NCBI GenBank assembly: GCA_963775575.1
Contig: CAVZJG010000002.1
Span: 496,001 to 560,000 of the forward strand
Source of the DNA: Roseiarcus sp963775575
GTDB taxonomy: Bacteria > Pseudomonadota > Alphaproteobacteria > Rhizobiales > Beijerinckiaceae
Reading direction: 5' to 3'
DNA: 64,000 bases
The notes under the pieces are model-generated. The model searched no databases and had not been told where the DNA came from. It saw only the letters and a list, made by a program, of their open reading frames with translations. The translations under genes were made by a program, and so were the position numbers. The first letter of the stretch is position 1. Each line of letters opens with the position of its first letter. Shown in pieces: positions 1-8,613 of the stretch.

Positions 1-1430
1 AGGCCGCCCTTGTAAAAGTGGAACCCTGCGGGGCGATAGAAATCGTGCTGGACATCGTCCTCGCGGGTCCAGAGCAGCTTGATCGGCGCGCGCGCCCGCT
101 TCGAAATCCACGCGGCCTCGGCCATGAAATCGCTGCGCAACCGCCTTCCAAAGCCGCCGCCGACTCGCGTCATGTTGACCGTAACGTCCGCCTCGGGGAT
201 CCCCAAGGTCGCCGCCACCAGCCTGGCGCCCGGTCCGGGATTCTGCGTCGGCGCCCAAAGCACCACCTTGCCGTTGTTGAAATGCGCGGTGCAATTCTGC
301 GGCTCGAGGCTAATATGGGCCAAGAACGGATAGGAATAGGCCGCTTCCACGACATGGGAAGCGGCCTGGAGCGCGGACGCGACGTCGCCGTCACGCCGCA
401 AATAGGTAGTTGGATTTCCCGCGCCGAGCCTAATTGCATCTCGCGCGAACAGCTCGCTGCTTTGCGTGGAAGCTGGGCCTTCATCCCATTCGATCGCGAG
501 CTTTTCGCGGGCCTGTCTCGCCGACCACCAGCTCTTGGCAACGATGGCGACCCCGTCACAGACGCCCTCGAGGTCGCCGCCGGGGTTGGCCTCGCTCGCC
601 CTGACGATGAAGGCGTCGCGCACGCCGGGCAGCCCCTTCACGGCGTCGACATTCGCGCTCTTCACCGTGCCGCCGAAGACGGGGCATTTCTGGAAAACGG
701 CGTAGAGCATGTCAGGCACGGCGACATCGATGCCGAAGAGAGGCTGGCCGGTCACGATCTTGGCGTTGTCGACGCCGGGCAACGCTTGGCCGATGATCCT
801 GAAGTTCTTGGCATCCTTCAGCGTCACGCCGGCAAGATCGGGTGCCGGCAAGAGCGCGGCTTTCGAGGCGAGCTCGCCGTAGCCGAGCGAGCGCCCGCTT
901 TTAATATGGGTGACAACGCCCGCCTCGGCGCTGCATTCCGACGGCGGGACGTTCCAGCTTTGCGCCGCCGCGGCGACGAGCATTTGTCGTCCGGCGGCGC
1001 CGACGCGGCGCAGCGGATCGTAGTTGAGCGTCGTCGCCATGCTGCCGCCCGCGAATTGCTGGTCGAATTTGTCGGCGTCGAGCGGCGCCTGTTCGATGCG
1101 TACGTTCTTCCATTCGACGTTGAGTTCTTCGGCGATCACCATCGGTAGCATTGTCTTGATGCCTTGGCCGATTTCCGGATTCTTCGACATGATCGTGACG
1201 ACGCCGTCGGGCGCGATGCGGATGAAGGCGTTGAGCGGCGCGGCTTCGCCCGCGGCGTCCGCGGACGTTTCCGCCATCGCTACGCCCGCCAGCCGCGGCA
1301 GCACCGCCTGCAACAGCAGCCCGCCGCCCGCGGCGGCGCCTACCGTCAAGAAGCCGCGCCTCGAGGGAATGGAAGAAAATGACGCAACGGCGACGCGGCT
1401 TTCAGAGCCCAGCACGGTCATGGTCGTCAT
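1..1430 (-). CDS. Molybdopterin-binding large subunit of an isoquinoline-1-oxidoreductase-like aldehyde/N-heterocycle hydroxylase (partial, C-terminus beyond the window)
   Basis: The reverse strand from an ATG at 1430 is open to the window edge (about 476 residues seen). A twin-arginine signal (SRRGFLTVG, about residues 23-31) precedes a hydrophobic stretch, so the protein is probably Tat-exported with its cofactor. The rest reads like the xanthine-dehydrogenase-family large subunit of the IorB type: NPEIGQGIKT, GGSMATT and the GGGFGRR segment that lies near the molybdenum cofactor. It starts 2 bp after the stop of the 2Fe-2S subunit, the usual small-large order. It would hydroxylate an aldehyde or N-heterocycle using water; the substrate cannot be told from sequence. 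The family is clear, the exact reaction is not. Confidence 0.9.
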   Translation of the reverse strand, partial: MTTMTVLGSESRVAVASFSSIPSRRGFLTVGAAAGGGLLLQAVLPRLAGVAMAETSADAAGEAAPLNAFIRIAPDGVVTIMSKNPEIGQGIKTMLPMVIAEELNVEWKNVRIEQAPLDADKFDQQFAGGSMATTLNYDPLRRVGAAGRQMLVAAAAQSWNVPPSECSAEAGVVTHIKSGRSLGYGELASKAALLPAPDLAGVTLKDAKNFRIIGQALPGVDNAKIVTGQPLFGIDVAVPDMLYAVFQKCPVFGGTVKSANVDAVKGLPGVRDAFIVRASEANPGGDLEGVCDGVAIVAKSWWSARQAREKLAIEWDEGPASTQSSELFARDAIRLGAGNPTTYLRRDGDVASALQAASHVVEAAYSYPFLAHISLEPQNCTAHFNNGKVVLWAPTQNPGPGARLVAATLGIPEADVTVNMTRVGGGFGRRLRSDFMAEAAWISKRARAPIKLLWTREDDVQHDFYRPAGFHFYKGG

Positions 1431-1432
1431 AA

Positions 1433-1912
1433 TCACTTCACCTCCACGGTGTTCGATTGGGCGAGCGCCGCTCTCTTGATCGCGGCGCGGATGCGCAAAT
1501 AGGCGCAGCAGCGACAGACGTTGCCGTTCATCGCCGCGTCGATTTCTCGGTCACTGGGATCCGGGTTCTTCGACAGCAGTGCGGTCGCTGACATGATTTG
1601 GCCGGCCTGGCAATAGCCGCACTGGGGCACGTCGAGCTCCATCCAGGCGGCTTGCAGCGTCTTCCCGACGCGGTGGGAGGCCATTCCTTCGATGGTGACG
1701 ATGGCGGCGGCGCCGACGGTCGAGACCGGCGTCAGGCAGGAGCGCACCGCCACGCCGTCGAGATGAACGGTGCACGCGCCGCAGAGCCCGACGCCGCAGC
1801 CGAATTTGGCGCCCTTCAAATCGAGTACGTCGCGCAGCACCCAGAGAAGCGGAGTGTCCCCCTCGACATCGACGGTTTGCTTAGAGCCGTTCACTTCGAT
1901 CGTGTAAGCCAT
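1433..1912 (-). CDS. 2Fe-2S subunit of an isoquinoline-1-oxidoreductase-like molybdenum hydroxylase
   Basis: This 159-residue protein has the two [2Fe-2S] cysteine sets of the molybdenum hydroxylase small subunit. The N-terminal plant-ferredoxin set is FGCGVGLCGAC (about residues 38-48) with a further Cys near 60. The C-terminal set is CGYCQAGQ (about 98-105) and CRCC (about 133-136). Length and motifs fit IorA/CoxS-type subunits, which carry electrons away from the molybdenum site. It lies 2 bp upstream of the large subunit on the same strand and is surely co-transcribed with it. There is no FAD subunit in view, consistent with the two-subunit Ior type, whose acceptor is often a cytochrome. 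Confidence 0.93.
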   Translation of the reverse strand: MAYTIEVNGSKQTVDVEGDTPLLWVLRDVLDLKGAKFGCGVGLCGACTVHLDGVAVRSCLTPVSTVGAAAIVTIEGMASHRVGKTLQAAWMELDVPQCGYCQAGQIMSATALLSKNPDPSDREIDAAMNGNVCRCCAYLRIRAAIKRAALAQSNTVEVK

Positions 1913-2592
1913 CGTCCGAGCCCCTAATTTCTATCGTCTCCGCGCTCGCATGGGAACTGATTGGACCGCTCACAAAAGTCACAGTTTTGCGCTTGTCGGC
2001 AACGGCGCCGACAGCAAGAACAAGCCAACCATTGTCGCCCTAAGCGGCCCGGCAAGGATGCGCTATAGCGGCGCGTCCCGATTGAATCCTCCATCTTGAA
2101 TTCCAGCATCGCCAGCTCCAACCGTCATGGAGGGCTGATCGTTGCGACGTGGCACGCCAAGTCGACGGCGCCCCGTCCGCGTCCTCGAACTACGTGGGCG
2201 GAACCATTCTTTGCGTGCGCCCGACTGCGCTGGCCTGGATAACGCCACGCCGGCGGCGCGGTGCCCTTTCATTGCATGACAAAGCCGCCTCACGAACGAA
2301 ACTGAGCGCCGAATGGGAAGACTTCATGGCGGCGAGAATAAACCTTCGTTACCGGACTCCCGCACTCCGGCTGCCTAAACGCTTTCGCTCCGAGTTTGTT
2401 GTTCCGCGTGGGACGCAAATCACGTCACGTGGGACGTAACCTCGTGCACCGCAGTCTCGGCAGGCGTCGCTTGCCGGCAGGTGTCCTCGGCTTCAGTTTC
2501 ATACGACGGCCGCTTGGGCGGAACCCGGACGTTTGATTGCGCTGCGCAAATGGCCGCTTCGCGCATGGGTGGTCAATTCGACCGGGCCCGAC
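1913..2592. other. Intergenic stretch with no supported gene
   Basis: About 680 bp between two reverse-strand transcription units. Open frames here have arginine-rich, low-complexity translations without recognisable motifs, and I see no RNA gene. A short repeated word (CGTGGGACG, near 2408 and 2430) is the only structure noticed. The promoter for the molybdenum hydroxylase pair must lie in its left part. Confidence 0.5.
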
Positions 2593-3603
2593 TCACTTCG
2601 GCTTCTGCGCTTCCAACCCCTCGATCAGCGCCTTGTTGAATTCCTCCGGCGCCTGGATCTGCGGCGCGTGGCCATAGCTCGGAAACTCCACGAGCCGCGC
2701 CTTCGGGATCGCCGCCGCCGCGGCCTTGCCGAGAACCGGATAGTCGCCGAGCTGCGCTCGCGCCTCGGCCGGCGCGAGCGCCTTGCCGATGGCGGTGTTG
2801 TCCTTGTCGCCGATCAGCAGCAAAACGGGTTGCGTAACGTCGCCAAATTCGTAGACCACAGGCTGCGTAAAGATCATGTCGTCGATGCGCGCCGAGTTCT
2901 CCGCGACGACGTCCTTGCCCGGGCCATTGAAGAGGCCGGCGAGCATGTCGACCCAGCGCTGATAGAAGGGCGCCCAACTGCCGGCGTAGTAGGTCGCCCG
3001 CTCATAGTCACGCAACGATTCGGCGGTGGTCTTCAGTTCCTGCGTACGCCACGCGTCGACGCTCTGCCAGGGAACGCCCTTGGCCTTCCAGTCCTCAAGC
3101 CCGATCGGATCGACCAGTGCGAGCTGGCTCGCATCCCCGGGAAACGTAAGCGCCCAACGGAGCGCGAGCATGCCGCCAGTGGAATGGCCGATCAAGGTTA
3201 CGCGCTCGATCCCGAGCGATCTCACAAGCGCGCGCGTGTTCGCGGCGAGTTGCTGAAACGTGTATTGATAGTTTCTCGGTTTGCTCGACTTACAGAAGCC
3301 AATCTGATCCGGCGCAATGACTCGATAGCCCGCGTCGACCAACGCGTTGATTGTCGCCTCCCACGTCGCGGCGCAGAAGTTCTTGCCGTGAAGCAGCACG
3401 GCGGTTTCGCCGTTTGGATTTGTCGGCTTCACGTCCATATAGGCCATGTCGAGCGCCTGGCCCTGAGAGGAGAAAGCGAAATGCTCGACGGCGTACGGGT
3501 AGTCGAACCCCTGCAATTCCGGGCCGTAGCTGGGAGTTTCCCCTGTCGCTGGGCAAACCGCGAGCGCGAGCGAGGCGCAGACAAAGATGCGGAGGAGCGT
3601 CAT
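2593..3603 (-). CDS. Exported alpha/beta hydrolase
   Basis: The protein has about 336 residues when started at the ATG at 3603, which puts the hydrophobic signal peptide (MTLLRIFVCASLALAVCPATG) at the very N-terminus; an ATG 15 bp upstream is the alternative. The fold signature is plain: an HGKNF oxyanion region, the nucleophile elbow GHSTGG, an acid candidate in LLIGDKDN and a C-terminal catalytic His in SYGHAPQ. The substrate is unknown; esterase, lactonase or haloperoxidase-like hydrolysis in the periplasm are all possible. It is divergent from the dienelactone-hydrolase-type gene at 3792. Confidence 0.88.
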   Translation of the reverse strand: MTLLRIFVCASLALAVCPATGETPSYGPELQGFDYPYAVEHFAFSSQGQALDMAYMDVKPTNPNGETAVLLHGKNFCAATWEATINALVDAGYRVIAPDQIGFCKSSKPRNYQYTFQQLAANTRALVRSLGIERVTLIGHSTGGMLALRWALTFPGDASQLALVDPIGLEDWKAKGVPWQSVDAWRTQELKTTAESLRDYERATYYAGSWAPFYQRWVDMLAGLFNGPGKDVVAENSARIDDMIFTQPVVYEFGDVTQPVLLLIGDKDNTAIGKALAPAEARAQLGDYPVLGKAAAAAIPKARLVEFPSYGHAPQIQAPEEFNKALIEGLEAQKPK

Positions 3604-3791
3604 GGTTGGCTCACCCACTCCGTCTTCCTTCTCATGTCAACAAGGCTCAATGTTTTGTGATCCAACCAGAATGTCGGTTTATGCGCAATTCCCGAGAAAG
3701 CGCGTCGACATCGTCAGTTTCTCCATATTCTCGCCGTCCGGCGATCCGACTTTAGCTGATAAGGTTTCAGCCACATCGGAGCGACGAACAT

Positions 3792-4679
3792 ATGGAACGA
3801 AAGAAGGCGTCGGATTTCCCGCAGGAGCTTCTGAACCTGTTTGATCGGTACGTGCACGGCGAGATTGGCCGCCGGGATTTCTTGGATGGCGCACAAAAAT
3901 TCGCCATCGGCGGCGTCAGCGCGGCGGCGCTCTTCCAGATGCTGAAGCCGAACTACGCCTGGGCGGTGCAGGTTCCACCAGACGACAAACGGATCACGGC
4001 TGAATATGACACCGTGCCGTCGCCGCAGGGAAACGGAAGCATCAAGGGCTACCTCGTGCGGCCGGCGAACGCGACCAAACTTCCCTCCGTCCTGGTGATT
4101 CACGAGAATCGCGGCCTCAATGCCTACATTGAAGATGTGGCTCGACGGCTGGCGGTCGCCAACTTTATCGCGTTCGCGCCCGATGGGCTGACATCGGTAG
4201 GCGGGTATCCCGGAGATGACGAGAAGGGCGCGATGCTTTTCGCCCAGGTGGACGGCGCCAAGATGAGGGACGATTTCTTCGCCGCGGCGACCTGGCTGAA
4301 ATCTCGCCCGGACAGCACCGGCAAACTCGGCGCCGTCGGCTTTTGCTTCGGCGGCGTCGTCAATCAACTGGCGGTGCGGATGGGCGCGGATCTTGCCGCT
4401 GCAGTTCCATTCTACGGCGTTCAACCCAACACCGCCGACACGGCCAAGATCAAGGCACCAATAAACGCGCAATACGCCGAGCTCGACACGCGCATCACCG
4501 CTGGATGGCCGGCGTTCGACGCCGCCCTCACGGAGGCGCACGTGCCGCACGAGGGACATATCTACAAAGGCGCCAATCACGGCTTCCACAACGACACAAC
4601 CCCTCGTTACGCTGAAGCCGCAGCCAAAGAAGCTTGGCAACGCACGCTGGATTGGCTCAACAGGTACCTGAGGGCCTGA
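3792..4679 (+). CDS. Tat-exported dienelactone hydrolase family protein
   Basis: This 295-residue protein has a twin-arginine motif (GRRDFL) followed by a hydrophobic run ending in YAWA, so it is predicted to be exported folded. The mature part is a dienelactone hydrolase: an ENRGLN loop, the nucleophile Cys in GFCFGG, an Asp in ELDTRI and the catalytic His in GANHGFH. Family members hydrolyse lactones or esters, classically carboxymethylenebutenolide, but exported homologues of this subgroup have no settled substrate. It is transcribed away from the alpha/beta hydrolase at 2593; the roughly 190 bp between them should hold both promoters. Confidence 0.9.
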   Translation: MERKKASDFPQELLNLFDRYVHGEIGRRDFLDGAQKFAIGGVSAAALFQMLKPNYAWAVQVPPDDKRITAEYDTVPSPQGNGSIKGYLVRPANATKLPSVLVIHENRGLNAYIEDVARRLAVANFIAFAPDGLTSVGGYPGDDEKGAMLFAQVDGAKMRDDFFAAATWLKSRPDSTGKLGAVGFCFGGVVNQLAVRMGADLAAAVPFYGVQPNTADTAKIKAPINAQYAELDTRITAGWPAFDAALTEAHVPHEGHIYKGANHGFHNDTTPRYAEAAAKEAWQRTLDWLNRYLRA

Positions 4680-4802
4680 ACGGCGGGCGTCGCGACAGCG
4701 CTTTCCCAAAGTCGACGCCACTCAGAACAAAACTGCGAATACAGGGCGCGAGAGCGAGTGTTATTCGGCGTGCGGATTGAGCCCCGATCGGCACCCAACC
4801 GA

Positions 4803-6453
4803 GGGTCTGACTCACTTTTGATGAAGTTGAGGCGCCGATTTGGCCTGGTTTCGCAGGGGAATCAGCGCCATGCGGTCTCTTCACGCCTCAGAGTTGCTCC
4901 CGCCCGGCTTTTCCGCGGTTGATGCGTTGAGCGACGGCGACAGCACCGTCATTACGATACGCGCGACGAGCGCGTTGAGCGCGTGCCCATCTTGTGGAGC
5001 GATTTCCGATCGTGTTCACAGCCGATATCCTCGTCGCCTGGCGGACTTACCGATTGCGGGACAGCGCGTCGTGTTGGTGCTCCATGCCCGGCGCTTCTGC
5101 TGTGACGCGCTTCGATGCGCGCGCCGCATCTTCACGGAACGCTTCGACGACAACATTCTCAAGCCTTGGGCGCGGCGCACCGCTCGGCTCGATCAGATTG
5201 TTCATTGCCTCGCGCTCGCCCTGGGAGGCCGACCGGCGGCGAGTTTCGCGCGCCGCTTGAGCATGCCGGTCAGCAACGACACCCTATTGCGCGCCGTGCG
5301 CAGGCGCGGCAGCCCGAGCTTCGCGCCCCCGGCGATCATTGGGATCGACGACTGGGCTTGGCGCCGCAACCAACGCTACGGAACGTTGATCTGTGATCTC
5401 GAACGTCGAAAGACGATCGCGTTGTTGCCGGATCGAGAACCGGCGACCGCCGAGGCATGGCTGACCAGCCAACCGCAGATCGCTGTCGTGGCTCGGGATC
5501 GAGGCGGCGGCTACGCGATGGCGACGCAAAAGGCGCTCCCCAACGCGGTGCAGGTCGCCGACCGCTGGCATCTGATGGAGAACGCAAGCCACGCTTTCCT
5601 CGACGCCGTGCGCAAGTCGATGCGTCAAATTCGGACCGCGATCGGCGCGACCACGATCAATCCCGCCCTGCTCACCGCGGCCGAGAAGCTCCAATATGAG
5701 GGGTATCTGCGCCGCGAGGAAGCCAACGCCGCCATCCTTGCGATGGCCAAGGACGGCGCGACGATCAGGGAGATCGTGCGTCGTACCGGCTACAGCCGCG
5801 GTCTCACCCGAAAGGTGCTTCGCGGTCAGAGGTCGGACATGTTCCGCGTTCGCAGCAGCTCGCTCGAAGCCTACCTTCCCTGGCTAGACGAGCAATGGGC
5901 GGCGGGGCGTCGCAATGGTTCTGAGCTATGGCGTTCACTGAAGCGGCAGGGGTTTCGCGGATGCCTTCGTGTCGTCAGTGAGTGGAGCGGACGACGTCGG
6001 CGATCGGAAAAGATGGATGCGAGCGCGATAAGCCGCACGCCCTCCGCCCGAACCATCGCCCGGTTGATGACGATCGGGCGCGACCGGCTCTCTAAGGCCG
6101 AGACCGTAACCGTCGCCGCCATCGAGAGCGGCGTCGAGCTTCTGGTCGAGGCGCGCGAAATCGTGGCGGATTTCCAAGCCATGATCCGAAGAAAGGCGCT
6201 AGCGGAACTCGATCCGTGGATCGAGCGCGCCAAGACGAGTCTCGTCGCCGGATTCGCGAACGGCGTCACAAAAGACAAAGCCGCCGTGAGCGCCGCAATC
6301 TCGTCGGGTTGGTCCAACGGCCAAGCCGAAGGCCAGATCTGCAAGCTCAAGCTGGTCAAGCGCCAGATGTATGGGCGAGGAAAACTCGACTTGCTTCAGG
6401 CACGGGTCATCGGCGCCACGTGACCCGTTCGTCATCAAAAGTGCGTCAGACCC
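4803..6453 (+). mobile_element. Complete ISL3-family insertion sequence
   Basis: Terminal inverted repeats frame the element: GGGTCTGACTCACTTTTGAT at 4803 on the left and, in reverse complement, GGGTCTGACGCACTTTTGAT ending at 6453 on the right. Total length is about 1.65 kb. Its right end abuts directly, without spacer, the truncated inverted copy at 6454-7608. No 8-bp target duplication is visible around the pair. Confidence 0.9.
4870..6423 (+). CDS. ISL3-family transposase
   Basis: This is a DDE transposase of about 517 residues from the ATG at 4870 (MRSLHASELLPP); a TTG 30 bp upstream is an alternative start. The N-terminus has the family's zinc-binding head (CPSCGAISDRVHSRYPRRLADLPI, with Cys residues recurring in FCCDALRC), followed by a DDE-type core with IGIDDWAWRR carrying the first Asp and DRWHLMENASHAFLDAV. 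The C-terminus has the ISL3-typical SNGQAEGQICKLKLVKRQMYGR. The gene looks intact and the element potentially active. Confidence 0.93.
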   Translation: MRSLHASELLPPGFSAVDALSDGDSTVITIRATSALSACPSCGAISDRVHSRYPRRLADLPIAGQRVVLVLHARRFCCDALRCARRIFTERFDDNILKPWARRTARLDQIVHCLALALGGRPAASFARRLSMPVSNDTLLRAVRRRGSPSFAPPAIIGIDDWAWRRNQRYGTLICDLERRKTIALLPDREPATAEAWLTSQPQIAVVARDRGGGYAMATQKALPNAVQVADRWHLMENASHAFLDAVRKSMRQIRTAIGATTINPALLTAAEKLQYEGYLRREEANAAILAMAKDGATIREIVRRTGYSRGLTRKVLRGQRSDMFRVRSSSLEAYLPWLDEQWAAGRRNGSELWRSLKRQGFRGCLRVVSEWSGRRRRSEKMDASAISRTPSARTIARLMTIGRDRLSKAETVTVAAIESGVELLVEAREIVADFQAMIRRKALAELDPWIERAKTSLVAGFANGVTKDKAAVSAAISSGWSNGQAEGQICKLKLVKRQMYGRGKLDLLQARVIGAT

Positions 6454-7541
6454 CGAAACCCCTGCCGCTTCAGTGAACGCCATAGCTCAGAACCATTGCG
6501 ACGCCCCGCCGCCCATTGCTCGTCTAGCCAGGGAAGGTAGGCTTCGAGCGAGCTGCTGCGAACGCGGAACATGTCCGACCTCTGACCGCGAAGCACCTTT
6601 CGGGTGAGACCGCGGCTGTAGCCGGTACGACGCACGATCTCCCTGATCGTCGCGCCGTCCTTGGCCATCGCAAGGATGGCGGCGTTGGCTTCCTCGCGGC
6701 GCAGATACCCCTCATATTGGAGCTTCTCGGCCGCGGTGAGCAGGGCGGGATTGATCGTGGTCGCGCCGATCGCGGTCCGAATTTGACGCATCGACTTGCG
6801 CACGGCGTCGAGGAAAGCGTGGCTTGCGTTCTCCATCAGATGCCAGCGGTCGGCGACCTGCACCGCGTTGGGGAGCGCCTTTTGCGTCGCCATCGCGTAG
6901 CCGCCGCCTCGATCCCGAGCCACGACAGCGATCTGCGGTTGGCTGGTCAGCCATGCCTCGGCGGTCGCCGGTTCTCGATCCGGCAACAACGCGATCGTCT
7001 TTCGACGTTCGAGATCACAGATCAACGTTCCGTAGCGTTGGTTGCGGCGCCAAGCCCAGTCGTCGATCCCAATGATCGCCGGGGGCGCGAAGCTCGGGCT
7101 GCCGCGCCTGCGCACGGCGCGCAATAGGGTGTCGTTGCTGACCGGCATGCTCAAGCGGCGCGCGAAACTCGCCGCCGGTCGGCCTCCCAGGGCGAGCGCG
7201 AGGCAATGAACAATCTGATCGAGCCGAGCGGTGCGCCGCGCCCAAGGCTTGAGAATGTTGTCGTCGAAGCGTTCCGTGAAGATGCGGCGCGCGCATCGAA
7301 GCGCGTCACAGCAGAAGCGCCGGGCATGGAGCACCAACACGACGCGCTGTCCCGCAATCGGTAAGTCCGCCAGGCGACGAGGATATCGGCTGTGAACACG
7401 ATCGGAAATCGCTCCACAAGATGGGCACGCGCTCAACGCGCTCGTCGCGCGTATCGTAATGACGGTGCTGTCGCCGTCGCTCAACGCATCAACCGCGGAA
7501 AAGCCGGGCGGGAGCAACTCTGAGGCGTGAAGAGACCGCAT
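6435..7541 (-). pseudogene. 3'-truncated ISL3 transposase
   Basis: The reading frame from the ATG at 7541 matches the transposase at 4870 residue for residue up to LKRQGFRG. It then runs four residues (LTHF) into the terminal repeat of the neighbouring copy before a stop. The C-terminal part, including the SNGQAEG segment with catalytic Glu, is lost, so the product should be inactive. Confidence 0.9.
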
Positions 7542-7608
7542 GGCGCTGATTCCCCTGCGAAACCAGGCCAAATCGGCGCCTCAACTTCATCAAAAGTGAG
7601 TCAGACCC
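6454..7608 (-). mobile_element. Truncated second copy of the same ISL3 element, inverted
   Basis: From 7608 (inverted repeat intact) leftwards, the reverse strand repeats the first 1,155 bp of the element at 4803 without visible differences. It stops at the base matching 5957 and is replaced by the terminal repeat of the complete copy. About 500 bp of its 3' end is missing. The pair therefore forms a very long inverted repeat with a complete arm and a short arm. Confidence 0.92.
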
Positions 7609-7639
7609 AGCGTTGGAAGCCGAAAGCGGGTCAGATCGC

Positions 7640-7809
7640 GCGCCGAGTCACACAACACCTTCAACGTCCAACGCCATCTGGCCTCATCTCAAACGCATCG
7701 CACGCTTCGCGCCGTGGCGATGAGCACATGGCGCGAGGCAGTCGCGGCAGCTTGAAACTTTCGGAAGCGCAGGCTTCTCGCGAACTTGATTCAACAACGT
7801 GACAAAGCC
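7640..7809 (+). mobile_element. Right-end remnant of an IS6-family element
   Basis: The last about 35 codons of a transposase are followed 43 bp later by GTGACAAAGCC (7799-7809). That is the exact reverse complement of GGCTTTGTCAC, the left terminus of the IS6-family remnant at 35607. The left part of this element is gone. Together the two remnants face each other across 27.8 kb in direct orientation. Confidence 0.7.
7651..7755 (+). pseudogene. C-terminal fragment of an IS6-family transposase
   Basis: Translation gives HNTFNVQRHLASSQTHRTLR and then AVAMSTWREAVAAA followed by TGA. The FNVQRHL and TWREAVAAA ending resembles the C-terminus of alphaproteobacterial IS6-family transposases as I remember them. 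No start codon or catalytic domain remains; the fragment is too short for a normal gene call. Confidence 0.65.
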
Positions 7810-7815
7810 CACGAC

Positions 7816-7840
7816 GATCATCAAAAGCGCGTCAGATCCC
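7816..7840. repeat. Solitary ISL3-like terminal repeat
   Basis: ATCATCAAAAGCGCGTCAGA followed by TCCC closely matches the right terminal repeat of the ISL3 element at 6432-6453 (TCATCAAAAGTGCGTCAGAC), with two substitutions. No transposase sequence adjoins it. It is probably the scar of an earlier related element. Confidence 0.6.
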
Positions 7841-8057
7841 CGGCTCGGCGCCAATCCACACTTACGCACGACCCCGGACAAAAAAACTATGCGGCGCCCG
7901 AGCGGCGTATTGGCTTGAAAAACCATATCTTTTCGTCGCGCTAGGCTGGCGGCTGTATAGAAAAACGTACTTCGGCGGACCGGCGCCGCCAACAAGGCGC
8001 CCCATTATGTTGCCCAACCGATTGTAATTACAAGGAAACTCAAGGACGGCAAGGCTG

Positions 8058-8073
8058 TGGCACGGCGCTTGCG
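8058..8073 (+). promoter_or_regulatory. Sigma-54 (RpoN) promoter of the response-regulator operon
   Basis: TGGCACGGCGCTTGCG matches the -24/-12 consensus TGGCACG-N4-TTGC at every conserved position, with GG and GC at correct spacing. It lies 43 bp before the ATG at 8116. A perfect 12-bp palindrome, TTGTAATTACAA, sits 24 bp upstream (8022-8033) and could bind an activator or another regulator. An NtrC-type activator is encoded at 18745-20181; whether it acts here is inference. Confidence 0.85.
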
Positions 8074-8115
8074 TTAAGGTCAGCAAGACCGATAACAGCA
8101 AGCAAGGCGGCCAAG

Positions 8116-8547
8116 ATGAGCGACAATAATAGAATTCTCGTCGTTGATGACGACGAGGCCGTGCGCTGGAGCTACCTACGGTCGCTGCAGAGCGTCTCCC
8201 GCAATGTTGCGGCCGCGAGCGATGGCGAAGAGGCGCTTCAAACGATGGAGCAGAATCCTTTCGACGTCGTGTTGCTCGATATGCGCATGCCCGGGCAGGA
8301 CGGTCTGTCGGTGCTGCGCGCCATCAAACAGAAATGGCCCGAGAGTGAAGTGGTGATCATCACCGGTTATCCGACCGTGGCCAGCGCCAAAGAGGCGGTG
8401 CGGCTCGGCGCTTACGACTACGTCGCCAAGCCCGTTGGCCCGCAGGAGGTCATCAACGTCACTGACGCCGCTATCACGCGGAAAAAGTGGGCCTTGCGGC
8501 GAGTGCCGGGGCAGACGGACGCCCCAAGCGGCGCGCGTGCGGTCTGA
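8116..8547 (+). CDS. Single-domain response regulator (receiver)
   Basis: This 143-residue protein is one CheY-like receiver with the acidic triad start VVDDDE (residues 9-14), phospho-acceptor Asp55 in LLDMRMPG, the switch Thr in VIITGYP and the conserved Lys in DYVAKPVGP. A short basic tail follows and there is no output domain. It would be phosphorylated by a histidine kinase and act through protein contact. It is preceded by a sigma-54 promoter and followed 66 bp later by a second receiver protein; the two are probably co-transcribed. No kinase lies next to them; the nearest is at 20178. Confidence 0.92.
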   Translation: MSDNNRILVVDDDEAVRWSYLRSLQSVSRNVAAASDGEEALQTMEQNPFDVVLLDMRMPGQDGLSVLRAIKQKWPESEVVIITGYPTVASAKEAVRLGAYDYVAKPVGPQEVINVTDAAITRKKWALRRVPGQTDAPSGARAV

Positions 8548-8613
8548 GGACCGCCAAAAAACCCATTCAACTATCAAACACGACACCAGCGAGTATTCGA
8601 AAAGGAGCAGGTT

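Noticed and set aside
18..1148. Long forward-strand open frame (376 codons) over the molybdenum hydroxylase
   Set aside because: It is the antisense shadow of the IorB-like gene, whose reverse-strand translation shows clear family motifs; the forward translation is Arg-rich and without motifs.
2149..2439. 96-codon forward frame in the left intergenic region
   Set aside because: Composition is random, there is no ribosome site and no motif.
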